Positions 51,583 to 61,018 are shown, counted from the first letter of the stretch. The stretch is DNA of 64,000 nt from Sphingorhabdus sp. YGSMI21 (GCF_002776575.1 NZ_CP022548.1:1751001-1815000), one strand, 5' to 3'. Numbers and translations are program-made. Notes: a model not told the origin generated them from the sequence alone.

Positions 51583-52397
51583 GTCTCGACTGGCTGGACC
51601 GGGAGGTCACGACCAGCGCCTATCTCTGGCGACTGGAGCGTGCGGACGGCGTCGCGCTCGGCTTTGCCTCTCATGACCGGGATCTTGTCATCGACGGGTT
51701 TCGCTATCGCGCGGCCCCGGGGATGGTGCCCTCTTCGATCGCGCTGTCCGACAGTCTCGACATCGACAATGTTGAAATTGCGGGTGTGATGGCGAGCGCT
51801 GCGATAGCGGAGGCGGATCTTGACGCAGGGCGCTGGGACGGCGCGCTGCTCTATATTGCGCTGGTCGACTGGCAGCAGCCGGAGGCCGAGCCACTGCCGC
51901 TGATTTGCGGCGAATTTGGAGAGATCGTGCGGTCGGGCGACAGTTTCACGGTCGAGATGCTGGGCGCGACTTCCTTTCTCGACGAGCCGATAGCCCCGCT
52001 GACATCACCCACCTGCCGCGCCGAATTTGGTGACCGCCAGTGCAAGCTCAGCCTGCACCGCTATCAGCGGGAGGGCCGGATATTGGCGGTGGACGGTGAC
52101 GCAGTTACAATCGAGGCACTCGGGGATGCCGCATCCGATTTTGCGTTTGGTTCCCTGCGTTTTCTGAACGGCCCGAATTGCGGGCTAAGCTATGCGATAG
52201 TCGACGGGGAGGCGGGCGTCGTGCGGTTGGCAGACCGGCCCGCCCAGTCCGTTGATCCAGGCACAAACATTCTGCTCACCGAAGGCTGTAACAAGAATTT
52301 CGCAACCTGCCGTGACCGTTTTGGCAACAGCATCAATTTTCGCGGCGAGCCTTATCTGCCGGGCAATGATCTGCTGACGAGATATCCCGGCGCATGA
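51579..52397 (+). CDS. GTA gp13, DUF2163 tail hub protein
   Basis: 272 residues. FASHDRDLVIDGFRYRAAPGMVPSSI at the N-terminus and CRAEFGDRQC, NGPNCGLSYA and GCNKNFATCRDRFGNSINFRG carry five or more Cys in the pattern of DUF2163 hubs, which bind an iron-sulfur cluster in RcGTA. It overlaps gp12 and gp14. Confidence 0.88.
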   Translation: MSLDWLDREVTTSAYLWRLERADGVALGFASHDRDLVIDGFRYRAAPGMVPSSIALSDSLDIDNVEIAGVMASAAIAEADLDAGRWDGALLYIALVDWQQPEAEPLPLICGEFGEIVRSGDSFTVEMLGATSFLDEPIAPLTSPTCRAEFGDRQCKLSLHRYQREGRILAVDGDAVTIEALGDAASDFAFGSLRFLNGPNCGLSYAIVDGEAGVVRLADRPAQSVDPGTNILLTEGCNKNFATCRDRFGNSINFRGEPYLPGNDLLTRYPGA

Positions 52398-52816
52398 CAT
52401 CCCCCGGAAAAGGAAAACGAAAAATGGCGGACAAGGCTATGGCCCTTTGCGGTGCGCGCTTCTGCCTGCACGGTCGCGACGAGGAAACCGGGCTGGATTG
52501 CATCGGCCTTGCGCAGAAATGCCTGCTGGCTGGCGACTTTGAATGCGATGCGCCCAACGGCTATTCGATCCGCGGCGGGTCAGAACAGTCGATCAGCGCC
52601 TTCATGGCAGAGACCGGATTTACCCGCTTTGCGCCGGAATCGGAGCTGTGCGAAGGCGATATTATTCTGGTCAGGCCCAGTCCTGTCCAATGGCATTTCC
52701 TGATCCGCGCTGGCGACGGCTTTGTCCACGCCCATGCCGGTCTCGGCAAGGTCGTGTTCTGCCCCGGCGAAGCGCCCTGGCCGATTGTCGCGATATTCAG
52801 GCTGACGGAGGATTGA
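52394..52816 (+). CDS. GTA gp14, NlpC/P60 cell-wall peptidase
   Basis: 140 residues. The catalytic Cys36 (ETGLDCIGLA) and His101 (VQWHFLIRAG) with the later VHAHAGLGKVV fit the NlpC/P60 fold. It locally opens peptidoglycan during DNA delivery. ATG 52394 overlaps gp13; ATG 52424 with a Shine-Dalgarno AAAGGAAAA is the alternative. Confidence 0.85.
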   Translation: MTSPGKGKRKMADKAMALCGARFCLHGRDEETGLDCIGLAQKCLLAGDFECDAPNGYSIRGGSEQSISAFMAETGFTRFAPESELCEGDIILVRPSPVQWHFLIRAGDGFVHAHAGLGKVVFCPGEAPWPIVAIFRLTED

Positions 52817-53797
52817 ATGGCGACACTGGTTTTGAGCGCCGTGGGCACCGCATTTGGTGGGCCTATCGGCGGCGCCATCGGGGCTATCATCGGACAGCAG
52901 GTCGATCAGAATATCCTGTTCAAACCGACAGGCCGCGAGGGACCGCGGCTGCAGGAACTGGCCGTCCAGACATCAAGCTACGGGTCCCAGGTCCCCCGTA
53001 TATTCGGCAGGATGCGGGTTGCCGGAACGGTGATATGGGCGACCGATCTGAAGGAAACGCGATCCCGCGAGGGTGGCGGCAAGGGACGCCCGAGCACCAC
53101 GATCTACAGCTATTCCGCCTGTTTCGCGGTTGCTTTGTCGAGCCGCCCGATCAAGGCAATCGGCCGGATATGGGCGGACGGGAAAATATTTCGTGGCGCC
53201 GCCGGAGATTTCAAGACGGAAACCGGCTTTGCCTTTCATCCGGGTGGCGAGGACCAGTCCGTCGATGGCCTGATGGCCGGTGCGGAAGCGGGCGGCGGGA
53301 CGCCCGCCTATCGCGGCCTGGCGCTGGCCGTTTTCGAAGACATGGACCTGACCGAATATGGCAACCGGATCCCCTCGCTAACCTTCGAAGTGATCGGCGA
53401 TGACGGTTCGGTCGCGATTGCCGATATCATCGCGGATATTTCGGGACAGCGGATTGCCCTGTCATCCGCTGACAGGTTAACAGGTTTTGCGGCTGGCGGC
53501 GAAGACCGGCAGACTGCGTTGCGAGCGCTCACCGATTCCATCGCGCTCTCCTTTTCATCGGACCCGGACGCGATCGACCGGATAGCCGCGTCGCCGCGCG
53601 CTCCTGCGAACGATGAACCGGCTGTGATGGTTCACGCTGACTTTCTCAGTGCGACCGGGACGCAGGAAATTGCGCTACCCGCCCAGCGGACCGCCGCCAT
53701 TTCCGCGACGCCGAGGCAATTGTCGCAGCGCTATTATGATCCGGCTCGGGATTATCAGTCTGGAATCCAGACCGCATTCCGAGGAGGTGCCGGCTGA
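52817..53797 (+). CDS. GTA gp15, N-terminal part (interrupted by in-frame TGA)
   Basis: 326 residues. MATLVLSAVGTAFGGPIGGAIGAIIGQ, PRIFGRMRVAGTVIWATDLKE and AVFEDMDLTEYGNRIPSLTFEVIGDDG match the gp15 host-specificity protein N-terminus. It ends at a TGA (53795-53797) that lies in the same frame as the downstream ORF. The GTA TIM-barrel domain present in RcGTA gp15 is not found here. Confidence 0.82.
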   Translation: MATLVLSAVGTAFGGPIGGAIGAIIGQQVDQNILFKPTGREGPRLQELAVQTSSYGSQVPRIFGRMRVAGTVIWATDLKETRSREGGGKGRPSTTIYSYSACFAVALSSRPIKAIGRIWADGKIFRGAAGDFKTETGFAFHPGGEDQSVDGLMAGAEAGGGTPAYRGLALAVFEDMDLTEYGNRIPSLTFEVIGDDGSVAIADIIADISGQRIALSSADRLTGFAAGGEDRQTALRALTDSIALSFSSDPDAIDRIAASPRAPANDEPAVMVHADFLSATGTQEIALPAQRTAAISATPRQLSQRYYDPARDYQSGIQTAFRGGAG

Positions 53798-55042
53798 ATG
53801 GCGCTCGTACGGGACTTCCCCGCGGCGATATCGGCAGATCAGGCGAAGAAACTTGCCACGATCGGATTGTGGTCGGAATATGCCGAACGCTCGATCCTGC
53901 AGGTTTCCTTGCCCCTGAGCAGCTGCTTGTACCGTCCCGCCATGCTGGTGGAAATCGCTGGTTTCACGGGCTTGTGGCGGGTCCGGGAATGCGAGATTGG
54001 TTCAGGCAGCGCGCAGCTCTCGCTGATACGGATGCGCGCGGACAAGGCTCTGCTGAATGTCGAATCCGACCAGGGCCGGATCATCTCGGATCCGGATCTC
54101 CGCGCCGGCCTGACTCGACTGATCCTCGTCGATTTGCCCTTCGCCCTCGTTGCGCCCACCGCCGTTTCGGACTCAGCCAAACTTTATGCCGCGGCGGCCG
54201 GTGAGCCCGGATGGCGGAACGCACAGCTCTTTGCCTCCGGACCGGAGGATGCGTCCGGCGAATATGTCGGCCAGATTCCCGCAGCAACGGTTCTGGGCAC
54301 CACGGTCGGGACGCTCGCTACCGCAAACCCGTCCCTGATCGACCAGATCAACCAGATCGAAGTGGCCTTGCACAATCCGCAGATGAATCTGGTCCAGGCG
54401 GACGATGGTCGGTTGCTCGCTGGACACAACATCGCCCTCATCGGGCGGGAGATCATCCAGTTCGCGGTGGCCATTCCGCTAGGAGATGGGCGTTTTCGCC
54501 TATCCCGGCTGATCCGCGGGCTGGGCGGGACAGAAGCTGAAATTGCCACACATGGTGCCGGCGAGGATTTTGTCCTGCTCGACGGCGGGTCGATGTTGGA
54601 AATCGGTCCTGCTTTTTATGCGCCGTTTACTCCCGCAATCTTTCACGCTGTGGGACGCGATGATCCGGCACCCGTCTCGGCGATGCTCGACTCACCCGGG
54701 CGGGCCCTGCTTCCCTGGTCTCCCGTCCATCCGGAATGGCAATTTCTCGATGGCGGCGATCTTCAGATCCGCTGGACCCGCCGGTCCCGTGCAGGGACAA
54801 TCTGGTCCGATCATGTGGATGTGCCGCTGGCCGAGGAGGTCGAGCAATATCGGATTGAACTGGCAGCCGACGGTGGATCGGCAGCGAGCGTTTCCCTGGA
54901 AACGCCGGAGGAGCAGGCTATCCTTTCCGCCTCCCAGATTGCGCCATTCATTAGCGGGAACAGCACGAATATTGACGTCAGAATTTTCCAGATCGGTGCC
55001 TCTGGCCGGTCTGTCGCGCTGGCCTTTGCAATCCCCCTGTGA
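53798..55042 (+). CDS. GTA gp15, C-terminal part (phage tail protein)
   Basis: 414 residues in the same frame as the preceding ORF, directly after its TGA. FPAAISADQAKKLATIGLWSEY and the later FRLSRLIRGLGGTEAEIATHGAGEDFVLL are typical of the C-terminal phage-tail domain of gp15. AGGAGGT at 53782-53788, nine bases before the ATG, would allow independent translation. Confidence 0.8.
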   Translation: MALVRDFPAAISADQAKKLATIGLWSEYAERSILQVSLPLSSCLYRPAMLVEIAGFTGLWRVRECEIGSGSAQLSLIRMRADKALLNVESDQGRIISDPDLRAGLTRLILVDLPFALVAPTAVSDSAKLYAAAAGEPGWRNAQLFASGPEDASGEYVGQIPAATVLGTTVGTLATANPSLIDQINQIEVALHNPQMNLVQADDGRLLAGHNIALIGREIIQFAVAIPLGDGRFRLSRLIRGLGGTEAEIATHGAGEDFVLLDGGSMLEIGPAFYAPFTPAIFHAVGRDDPAPVSAMLDSPGRALLPWSPVHPEWQFLDGGDLQIRWTRRSRAGTIWSDHVDVPLAEEVEQYRIELAADGGSAASVSLETPEEQAILSASQIAPFISGNSTNIDVRIFQIGASGRSVALAFAIPL

Positions 55043-55088
55043 CTCCGCCGGTTTTCGCCTTCAACCATTAGCTGAAAAGAGATTTATC

Positions 55089-55538
55089 ATGGCAATATTG
55101 GAAACCGCTCGGTTTGAAATTCCGCTGCTGGCAGCAGGGCAGGCGCACAAGGAACTGTTCCACAACGAGGCGCTGACCCGAATCGACTTTCTGATCCACC
55201 CGACCGTGCAGGGGATCGAGAGCGATCCGTCAAATATCGAGCCGCTGCCGGGGCAGTCATGGCTTGTCGCGCCGGGCGCCACGAATGAGTGGCAGGGGCA
55301 TGACGATCATATTGCCGGCTGGACGGGAAACGGCTGGGCCTTTATCGCACCGCTGGCGATGATGCGGGTCTATATCGAGCCAGCGGCAAGCTTCGCAGTG
55401 TATCGCGGTTCCTGGCAACCGGCCGAGGCCATTGCAAATCCGGCAGCGGGCAGCGTGGTTGACAGCGAGGCACGCCAGGCTATCGATTCGATTTTGGCGG
55501 CTCTTGTCGCGCAGGGGATTCTGCTGTCCGGCCTGTAA
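55089..55538 (+). CDS. DUF2793 protein at the end of the GTA cluster
   Basis: 149 residues. LETARFEIPLLAAGQAHKELFHNEAL, WLVAPGATNEWQGHDDHIAGWTGNGW and MMRVYI match DUF2793, a small tail-fibre-like protein found at the end of many GTA and phage tail modules. Starts at ATG 55089 in a frame that extends earlier without need. Confidence 0.82.
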   Translation: MAILETARFEIPLLAAGQAHKELFHNEALTRIDFLIHPTVQGIESDPSNIEPLPGQSWLVAPGATNEWQGHDDHIAGWTGNGWAFIAPLAMMRVYIEPAASFAVYRGSWQPAEAIANPAAGSVVDSEARQAIDSILAALVAQGILLSGL

Positions 55539-55659
55539 AAGCGACTCTCCAGAGCCACAGACAAGCGGAATTTCGCTATGCCACCGAGATTATGGCCGAT
55601 TTTTTGGGTTAAATATTGAAAATGGCGACATTTTCGCAACAGTTATGCAATTTGGTCGC

Positions 55660-55688
55660 TTGCACTGGCAAGATCAAGCGGGTAGAAA
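55660..55688 (+). promoter_or_regulatory. Possible promoter for the OmpA-family gene
   Basis: TTGCAC, 17 bases, TAGAAA, ending about 40 bases before the ATG, which has AGAAGGGGA upstream. Confidence 0.35.
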
Positions 55689-55728
55689 GCGGCGTGAATT
55701 TAGAACCTAATTGAGAAGGGGAATATAA

Positions 55729-56853
55729 ATGCGGAAGCTTGCCTTAGGAATGGCGCTTGCCTCCACAGCGCTCGCAACACCTGCCCTGGCCCGTGACGGC
55801 CAGTGGTATGTCGGTGTCGAGGGCGGTGCGATGATTGTCGAAGACGTTGATCTTGATATTGATGGTATCGAAAATACCGCCAGCATCGATCATGACACAG
55901 GATATGATTTTGACGGAATAGTCGGTTATGATTTCGGATCATTCCGCCTCGAAGCTGAAGTCGGTTACAAGCAGGCTAGCGCCGGCGACATTGTTGGTGA
56001 AAGTCAGGTTCTCGGCGGCGCGCTTATTCCTGGTCTCGGGAATGGTGGAAATACAGGCTATTTCTTCCCAACAAACGGCGATGTCAACGCGCTCAGCTTC
56101 ATGCTGAACGGCCTGGTTGACTTCGGTGCTGATGACGGCCTTCAGGGTTTTGTTGGCGGCGGCGTTGGTGTTGCTCGTACAGAACTCACCAACATCATCG
56201 CTTCTCCATGGCTTGACGATTCCGATACCGGTTTCGCATGGCAGGCTCTCGCCGGTGTTCGCGCTCCGATCAGCGACAGCTGGGACGTTGGTCTGAAATA
56301 TCGTTATTTCAACACAACCGGTGTTGATCTGGTCGACTCGCTTGGTCGCGATGTCTCTACCGATGTTTCGAGCCACTCGATCCTCGGTAGCCTGATCTAC
56401 AACTTTGGCGGCGAACCAGCGGCACCACCGCCACCACCGCCTCCACCACCACCGCCACCTCCACCGCCACCACCGCCACCACCGCCACCACCACCGGCAG
56501 TATGTGCACCTGGCCCTTACATTGTGTTCTTTGACTGGGATCAGTCGGATATCACTCCGGAAGCGGCTTCGGTTCTCGACAATGCGGTTACCGCATATGG
56601 CGATTGTGGTTCGGCTCAGGTCATGCTGGCTGGTCACGCTGACAAATCTGGTTCTGCCAGCTACAACGTCGGTCTGTCCCAGCGTCGCAACGCGGCTGTT
56701 CGTGCGTATCTTGAATCGCGCGGCATCGGTAGCGGCGTTATCTCGAGCGAAGCCTTCGGTGAATCGCGTCCTCGCGTTGAAACCGCAGACGGCGTCCGTG
56801 AGCCTCAGAACCGTCGTGTTGAAGTTATGTACGGACCTGGTTCCGGTAACTAA
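55729..56853 (+). CDS. OmpA family outer-membrane protein with polyproline linker
   Basis: 374 residues: signal peptide (ALGMALASTALATPALARD), an N-terminal beta-barrel of about 200 residues (DGQWYVGVEGGAMIVEDVDLDIDG, WDVGLKYRYFNTTGVDL), a run of more than twenty prolines (around residues 230-257) and a C-terminal OmpA peptidoglycan-binding domain (IVFFDWDQSDITPEA, MLAGHADKSGSASYNVGLSQRRNAAVRAYL). It links outer membrane and cell wall. A terminator follows. Confidence 0.9.
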   Translation: MRKLALGMALASTALATPALARDGQWYVGVEGGAMIVEDVDLDIDGIENTASIDHDTGYDFDGIVGYDFGSFRLEAEVGYKQASAGDIVGESQVLGGALIPGLGNGGNTGYFFPTNGDVNALSFMLNGLVDFGADDGLQGFVGGGVGVARTELTNIIASPWLDDSDTGFAWQALAGVRAPISDSWDVGLKYRYFNTTGVDLVDSLGRDVSTDVSSHSILGSLIYNFGGEPAAPPPPPPPPPPPPPPPPPPPPPPPPAVCAPGPYIVFFDWDQSDITPEAASVLDNAVTAYGDCGSAQVMLAGHADKSGSASYNVGLSQRRNAAVRAYLESRGIGSGVISSEAFGESRPRVETADGVREPQNRRVEVMYGPGSGN

Positions 56854-56878
56854 TAGCAACATTGCTACCTATTTCGGA

Positions 56879-56907
56879 AAGGGCTGGTCTTCGGACCGGC
56901 CCTTTTT
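56879..56907 (+). terminator. Rho-independent terminator after the OmpA gene
   Basis: AAGGGCTGGTC (56879-56889) pairs with GACCGGCCCTT (56894-56904, one G-U pair), loop TTCG, followed by a T run. Confidence 0.85.
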
Positions 56908-57166
56908 CGTTTCCGCTTTGGCGATATGCGGGGGCGGAGAGCCGTTTCACACAATCGCTTACCCGCGCGTCGGATCAGACCCGTCCTGGGCTGTTTCGGG
57001 TTGAGAATATCGGGGCTTGCGGTGCCCGTACCGCCTCCGGCAAAGCCGGGCCGATCCAATATCGGCAATGTGAAACTATGGATCGCTCTGTAAGGCGATC
57101 AGTTCCACGATCTGCGGTGTTTTCTATTCGGAGCCGTTAGCGATCCGATCGAAACCTTGCCGGGAA
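56908..57166. other. Gene-free region between OmpA terminator and purQ
   Basis: Together with the terminator this gives about 310 bases without a gene between the convergent OmpA and purQ genes. Apart from the terminator no convincing ORF, RNA or repeat is seen. Confidence 0.5.
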
Positions 57167-57823
57167 CTAGCGGAGCAGGCTTTCGAACAGGGCCAGCCCG
57201 TCGGTGCCGCCATGTTTCGGGTCAATTGCCCGTTCCGGATGTGGCATCATGCCCAATACGTTGCCGGCATCGTTGATGATGCCCGCAATATTGCGCGACG
57301 ATCCGTTGATGTCGTCGCGATAGCGGAACACCACCTGATTCTGGTTTTCCAGCCGGTCCAGCGTTTCATCATCGGCAAAGAAATTGCCGTCATGATGGGC
57401 CACAGGAATTGAGATAGCCGCGTTTGTGTCATAGCCCGACGTGAAAATCGTATCGTTGTTGGTCACATCCAGTTCGGCATCCTTGCAGACGAAATGGATA
57501 TTGCTGTTGCGCATCAGTGCGCCCGGCAGCAGCCCCGTTTCTGTCAGGATCTGGAACCCGTTGCACACGCCCAGAATCTTCACGCCACGAGCGGCGGCTT
57601 CGATCACCGGCTTAATGATGTTGGATCGTGAAGCCATGGCCCCCGATCGCAGGTAATCGCCATAGGAAAAGCCACCGGGAACCGCGATGACATCAAGTCC
57701 CGACGGCAGCTCGCTGTCGCCATGCCAGACCATGTGGGGCTTTTGTCCCGAAACGGTTTCCAGCGCGACGGCCATGTCGCGGTCGCAGTTCGAGCCGGGA
57801 AAGACGATCACTGCGGATTGCAT
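57167..57823 (-). CDS. purQ: Phosphoribosylformylglycinamidine synthase subunit PurQ
   Basis: 218 residues of a class I glutamine amidotransferase: [27 protein letters not shown], the nucleophile Cys87 in [11 protein letters not shown] and the His/Glu of MPHPERAID. It supplies ammonia to FGAM synthase. Its start overlaps the purS stop by one base. Confidence 0.95.
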   Translation of the reverse strand: MQSAVIVFPGSNCDRDMAVALETVSGQKPHMVWHGDSELPSGLDVIAVPGGFSYGDYLRSGAMASRSNIIKPVIEAAARGVKILGVCNGFQILTETGLLPGALMRNSNIHFVCKDAELDVTNNDTIFTSGYDTNAAISIPVAHHDGNFFADDETLDRLENQNQVVFRYRDDINGSSRNIAGIINDAGNVLGMMPHPERAIDPKHGGTDGLALFESLLR

Positions 57824-58077
57824 CAGGAAACGGTCTCCAGTGCCGAATCCGGCATCTCGATATCATAATTTTCGATCACGGTGTTGGCGAGCAGCTTGTC
57901 GCACATTTTCTCGATTTCTTCGCGGCGGACGGACGGATCAAGGTCGAGTTCGATCAGCTTGCCGGCACGAACATCGTTTACGCCGGAAAAATCCAGGCTT
58001 TCCAGCGCATGGTGGATGGCCTTGCCCTGAGGGTCCAATACGCCCTGTTTCAGCGTAACAAAAATTCTGACTTTCAT
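57823..58077 (-). CDS. purS: Phosphoribosylformylglycinamidine synthase subunit PurS
   Basis: 84 residues. [29 protein letters not shown] is the PurS signature. It bridges PurQ and PurL. purL is not in this window. Confidence 0.95.
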   Translation of the reverse strand: MKVRIFVTLKQGVLDPQGKAIHHALESLDFSGVNDVRAGKLIELDLDPSVRREEIEKMCDKLLANTVIENYDIEMPDSALETVS

Positions 58078-58195
58078 CCTGCGCCCTCGCGTTTTGCCGT
58101 CGTCAACAACACCATGCTATAGCGCCAAGATTAGCCGGGGCAAGAGTTAGAAGGACAATTGGAAAGGACGAATGCCGGATTGCGCCATTATCGCG

Positions 58196-59614
58196 TCAGA
58201 AATAGCGGGCAAATTTGAAATTCACGCGATGACGGCTCATTTCATACAGATCGTAATTGCTGTCCACCCGCGAATATACATAGTCGACGGAGGGTGAGAA
58301 GCCGAGAAACTTGATTTTGCGGCTGCCCATATAGGCGCGGGCGAATCCGCGCCAGTCCTGCCTTTTCTCGGTGGAATAGAGCAGCAAGGGGGCATCAAAT
58401 GCCGACCGGCTGACGCTGGCGGCCACCCCGGCGTTCAACCCCAGCGGCAATTCTCCACCCAGCCCCAGATTGACCCCGTAGTTGAAGCTGGAAAAGCCTT
58501 CGGCGTTGAGCAGATCACGACGGGCAAAAACGCTGGCTGAAGCAATCAGTGCCTTGCCGACGAGATGTTCGTAGGTGGCATTCGCGCCAAGCTGCCAGCC
58601 ACTGTAGGAATCGCTGGTCTGGGATTCGGTGCGCCGAACGTCCAGTTCGACTCCCAGTCTCTGTCCTTCGCTGAGCGCCTGTTGATATCCGACACGTCCG
58701 CCATATTCCCGCGTCGCGAGCCTTCCGCCGTACCAGCGATGCAGACCGACCGCCTGAAGCGAGATGCTGCTGTAGCGGGCAATCCGCAGTTCCGGACCTG
58801 CGGCAACCTGAACCACGATATCGTCAGCTTCCTTGCCCTTGTAGTTTACAATCTTGCTGTCAGCGTCGAACAACAGCGCCATCCGGTCGCTGGTCTTGAT
58901 CCGAATGCCACCGGAAAAGCCGGCGGTCTGGCCGATTCCCGAACGTTCGCGCGCATTTTCGTCAAGCTGCAGCGGCAATTTGATCGGGCCGAAGTTGATG
59001 TCGATGGACTCTGCATCCGTGGCGCCGTTGATATTGGTATCCGGCGCGAAGCCGAAATCGAAACTGAAGCGCCATATCCTCTGATCGCGCAAAATGCTGC
59101 GCGTGTTGCGAATGGTCCTGGCGATCTCGTCCGGGAGATTCTCGTCATTTTGTGCAAGGCGGAAATGATAGTCGGCGCTGGCTTCCTTGCCGGTCAGCAA
59201 ATAGGCTCTCGCCAGTTCCAGCCGGACCCGCGTCTGTCCCGGATTTTCATCCAGTATCGACCGGAACTTCCGGATCGCGCCTTTGATGTCACCCGTCTCG
59301 ATGGCGATATAGCCGGCGAGAAAGCGTTGCTGCATCTGCAACTCGGGCACCTGTCCCAAAGCGTCGACCAGAGGCAGTGCCGCCTGATAATTTTTCTGCT
59401 GGATCAGGGCTTCCGCCTGCGCAAGAAGCTGTTGCGGTGTCACGCGCAGATTGCACTGGCCGGCGCTGTTGCAGCCCGGCTCGAAATTCGAAGCAATCTC
59501 GGCAGCGCCATCGGCCAGCATTGCCATAGGTGTCGCTGCCCGAGCCTGGCCCAGTCCTGCAATTGCCACGCAGGAGAGCGCTGCGGTTTTTACCAGAGTG
59601 GCGGAATTACGCAT
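58196..59614 (-). CDS. Slam-type surface lipoprotein assembly modifier
   Basis: 472 residues from ATG 59614 (signal peptide AALSCVAIAGLGQARAA). An N-terminal TPR-like half (about residues 60-170: LLAQAEALIQQKNYQAALPLVDALG, AIETGDIKGAIRKFRSILDENPGQTRVRLELARAYLL) precedes an outer-membrane beta-barrel ending VNFKFARYF. This architecture is Slam/DUF560. The preceding gene is a TbpB-like lipoprotein, its likely substrate, eight bases apart. Confidence 0.82.
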   Translation of the reverse strand: MRNSATLVKTAALSCVAIAGLGQARAATPMAMLADGAAEIASNFEPGCNSAGQCNLRVTPQQLLAQAEALIQQKNYQAALPLVDALGQVPELQMQQRFLAGYIAIETGDIKGAIRKFRSILDENPGQTRVRLELARAYLLTGKEASADYHFRLAQNDENLPDEIARTIRNTRSILRDQRIWRFSFDFGFAPDTNINGATDAESIDINFGPIKLPLQLDENARERSGIGQTAGFSGGIRIKTSDRMALLFDADSKIVNYKGKEADDIVVQVAAGPELRIARYSSISLQAVGLHRWYGGRLATREYGGRVGYQQALSEGQRLGVELDVRRTESQTSDSYSGWQLGANATYEHLVGKALIASASVFARRDLLNAEGFSSFNYGVNLGLGGELPLGLNAGVAASVSRSAFDAPLLLYSTEKRQDWRGFARAYMGSRKIKFLGFSPSVDYVYSRVDSNYDLYEMSRHRVNFKFARYF

Positions 59615-59622
59615 CCCTGCCT

Positions 59623-60876
59623 CTAGGGCTGCTTGCCGACAAAGGTTCCCAGAATGTCGATCCGTTCGTCCGGCGTGCCGCCAACGATACGATAACCACC
59701 CCCCAGCTCCTCGGCATCCGGACCGTAGAAGGCACCGTTGATGCTGGACCCGGCGATCACGAGATCCAGTCTCGAGCTGTCCGGATTGACGAACCATGCC
59801 TCGTTGAACTGGCCGAAGAAACCGCCTGCGGAGACCAGGTTGATGTCGCCGCCGCCATTGGCAAAAAATCGTGCGCCCTCGAGCACGCTATGCTGTCCGC
59901 TGGTGCCGTCAAATGTGGGGGCGCCGACTGAACCGTCCAGCGACAGCGAAAAGGTATTCGCTCCGAAATTGACACTCGTCGATGCGTTGCCCGCGATCCA
60001 TTGCATGTAGGTGTCGCGGTTGCCCGTGATGTCTGGCTGGTCGTTGAAGACCATCGTGGCCAACATCGTGCCGTCAAAGGTGCCGGTGCCCGATGTGGGC
60101 ACATTGTCATTGGATGTTATTTGTCCATAGGCAAAGGCACCTCGTTCAAGCGTGCTGACCTGCGTGGTCAGGCCGGTGTCGCCGTCATAGGAGACGGAAG
60201 CCTTGTTCCGGAGATAACCGGCAAAAGTGACATATTGCGTGTCGGTGCCGGGAAGCTGATAGAAGAAGGTCGTCGCGTCGTAGCTGCCGGCCTGCTCCCT
60301 ATCGATCAGATCGAACAGGAATTCCGCGGACGCGCCGGTCAATACTCCTGCCTGAACCACATTGTTCGACGCGCCGGATTCGAGATATTGAACTCCCGGG
60401 ATGTTCCACAGATTAGAGCCGAGATTCGGTGTGCCGACCTGGGGTTCGACGGCGCCTCCGAAATCCGTGCGATGCAATGGATCCTGAAAGCGGCTGGCGC
60501 CGGATGTTCCGGCCAGACCGTTGGTAAAGCTGACGTTGAAGATCGCGTCCCGTGGATCATAGGCGATGGTCAGACTCGAATTGCGAACCGTTGTGGCATC
60601 ACCCTGATATAATTGGCTGATCTGGGTGGTCTGACGCACCGTCCGTTGCTGGCCATTGGCGCCCGGATCCAGCACGGTCGACTGATAGCTGTGTGACGAG
60701 CCGACAGCGGTGTAGGTTTTGGCTTCGGTCGGATCGACAAATGTATGCTCGGTCCCGCTGCCGGATCCACTGCCCGTGCCGCCGGTTGGAGGCGCGCTGC
60801 TGCCAGCGGATTGGGGGCCGGCACCGCCGCAAGCGGCGAGCATCGTTGTACTGGCGAGCAAAATCAAAAGGCGCAT
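59623..60876 (-). CDS. TbpB-like surface lipoprotein
   Basis: 417 residues with a lipobox (TTMLAACGG, Cys16) and a Gly/Ser-rich linker, followed by beta-rich repeats with the TbpB_B_D flavour (YVTFAGYLRNKAS, AGGFFGQFNEAWFVNPDSSR, FYGPDAEELGGGYRIVGG). FYGPDAEELGG is a typical TbpB/HpuA-like motif. Paired with the downstream Slam. A role in iron or other ligand capture at the surface is plausible but unproven. Confidence 0.78.
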   Translation of the reverse strand: MRLLILLASTTMLAACGGAGPQSAGSSAPPTGGTGSGSGSGTEHTFVDPTEAKTYTAVGSSHSYQSTVLDPGANGQQRTVRQTTQISQLYQGDATTVRNSSLTIAYDPRDAIFNVSFTNGLAGTSGASRFQDPLHRTDFGGAVEPQVGTPNLGSNLWNIPGVQYLESGASNNVVQAGVLTGASAEFLFDLIDREQAGSYDATTFFYQLPGTDTQYVTFAGYLRNKASVSYDGDTGLTTQVSTLERGAFAYGQITSNDNVPTSGTGTFDGTMLATMVFNDQPDITGNRDTYMQWIAGNASTSVNFGANTFSLSLDGSVGAPTFDGTSGQHSVLEGARFFANGGGDINLVSAGGFFGQFNEAWFVNPDSSRLDLVIAGSSINGAFYGPDAEELGGGYRIVGGTPDERIDILGTFVGKQP

Positions 60877-61018
60877 CGGAATAATTCCTCACATGGGTTC
60901 CACATGAGGTCCGTGCTATCAGTTCAATGGTTAATTTGGCGTAAACCATCGCAGCTTTTGCTTGCCGTTCCCGGACATTCCAAGGCTTGTTGCAGTGCCC
61001 GGCGAAGTCGCGGCCAGC

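Noticed and set aside
39514-55538. Active prophage
   Set aside because: No integrase, repressor, lysis, replication or attachment sites flank the block; gene order and short tape measure match GTAs.
56420-56500. Short tandem repeat that might be a CRISPR-like array
   Set aside because: It is a CCACCG-type run coding for the proline linker in an OmpA protein; no spacers.
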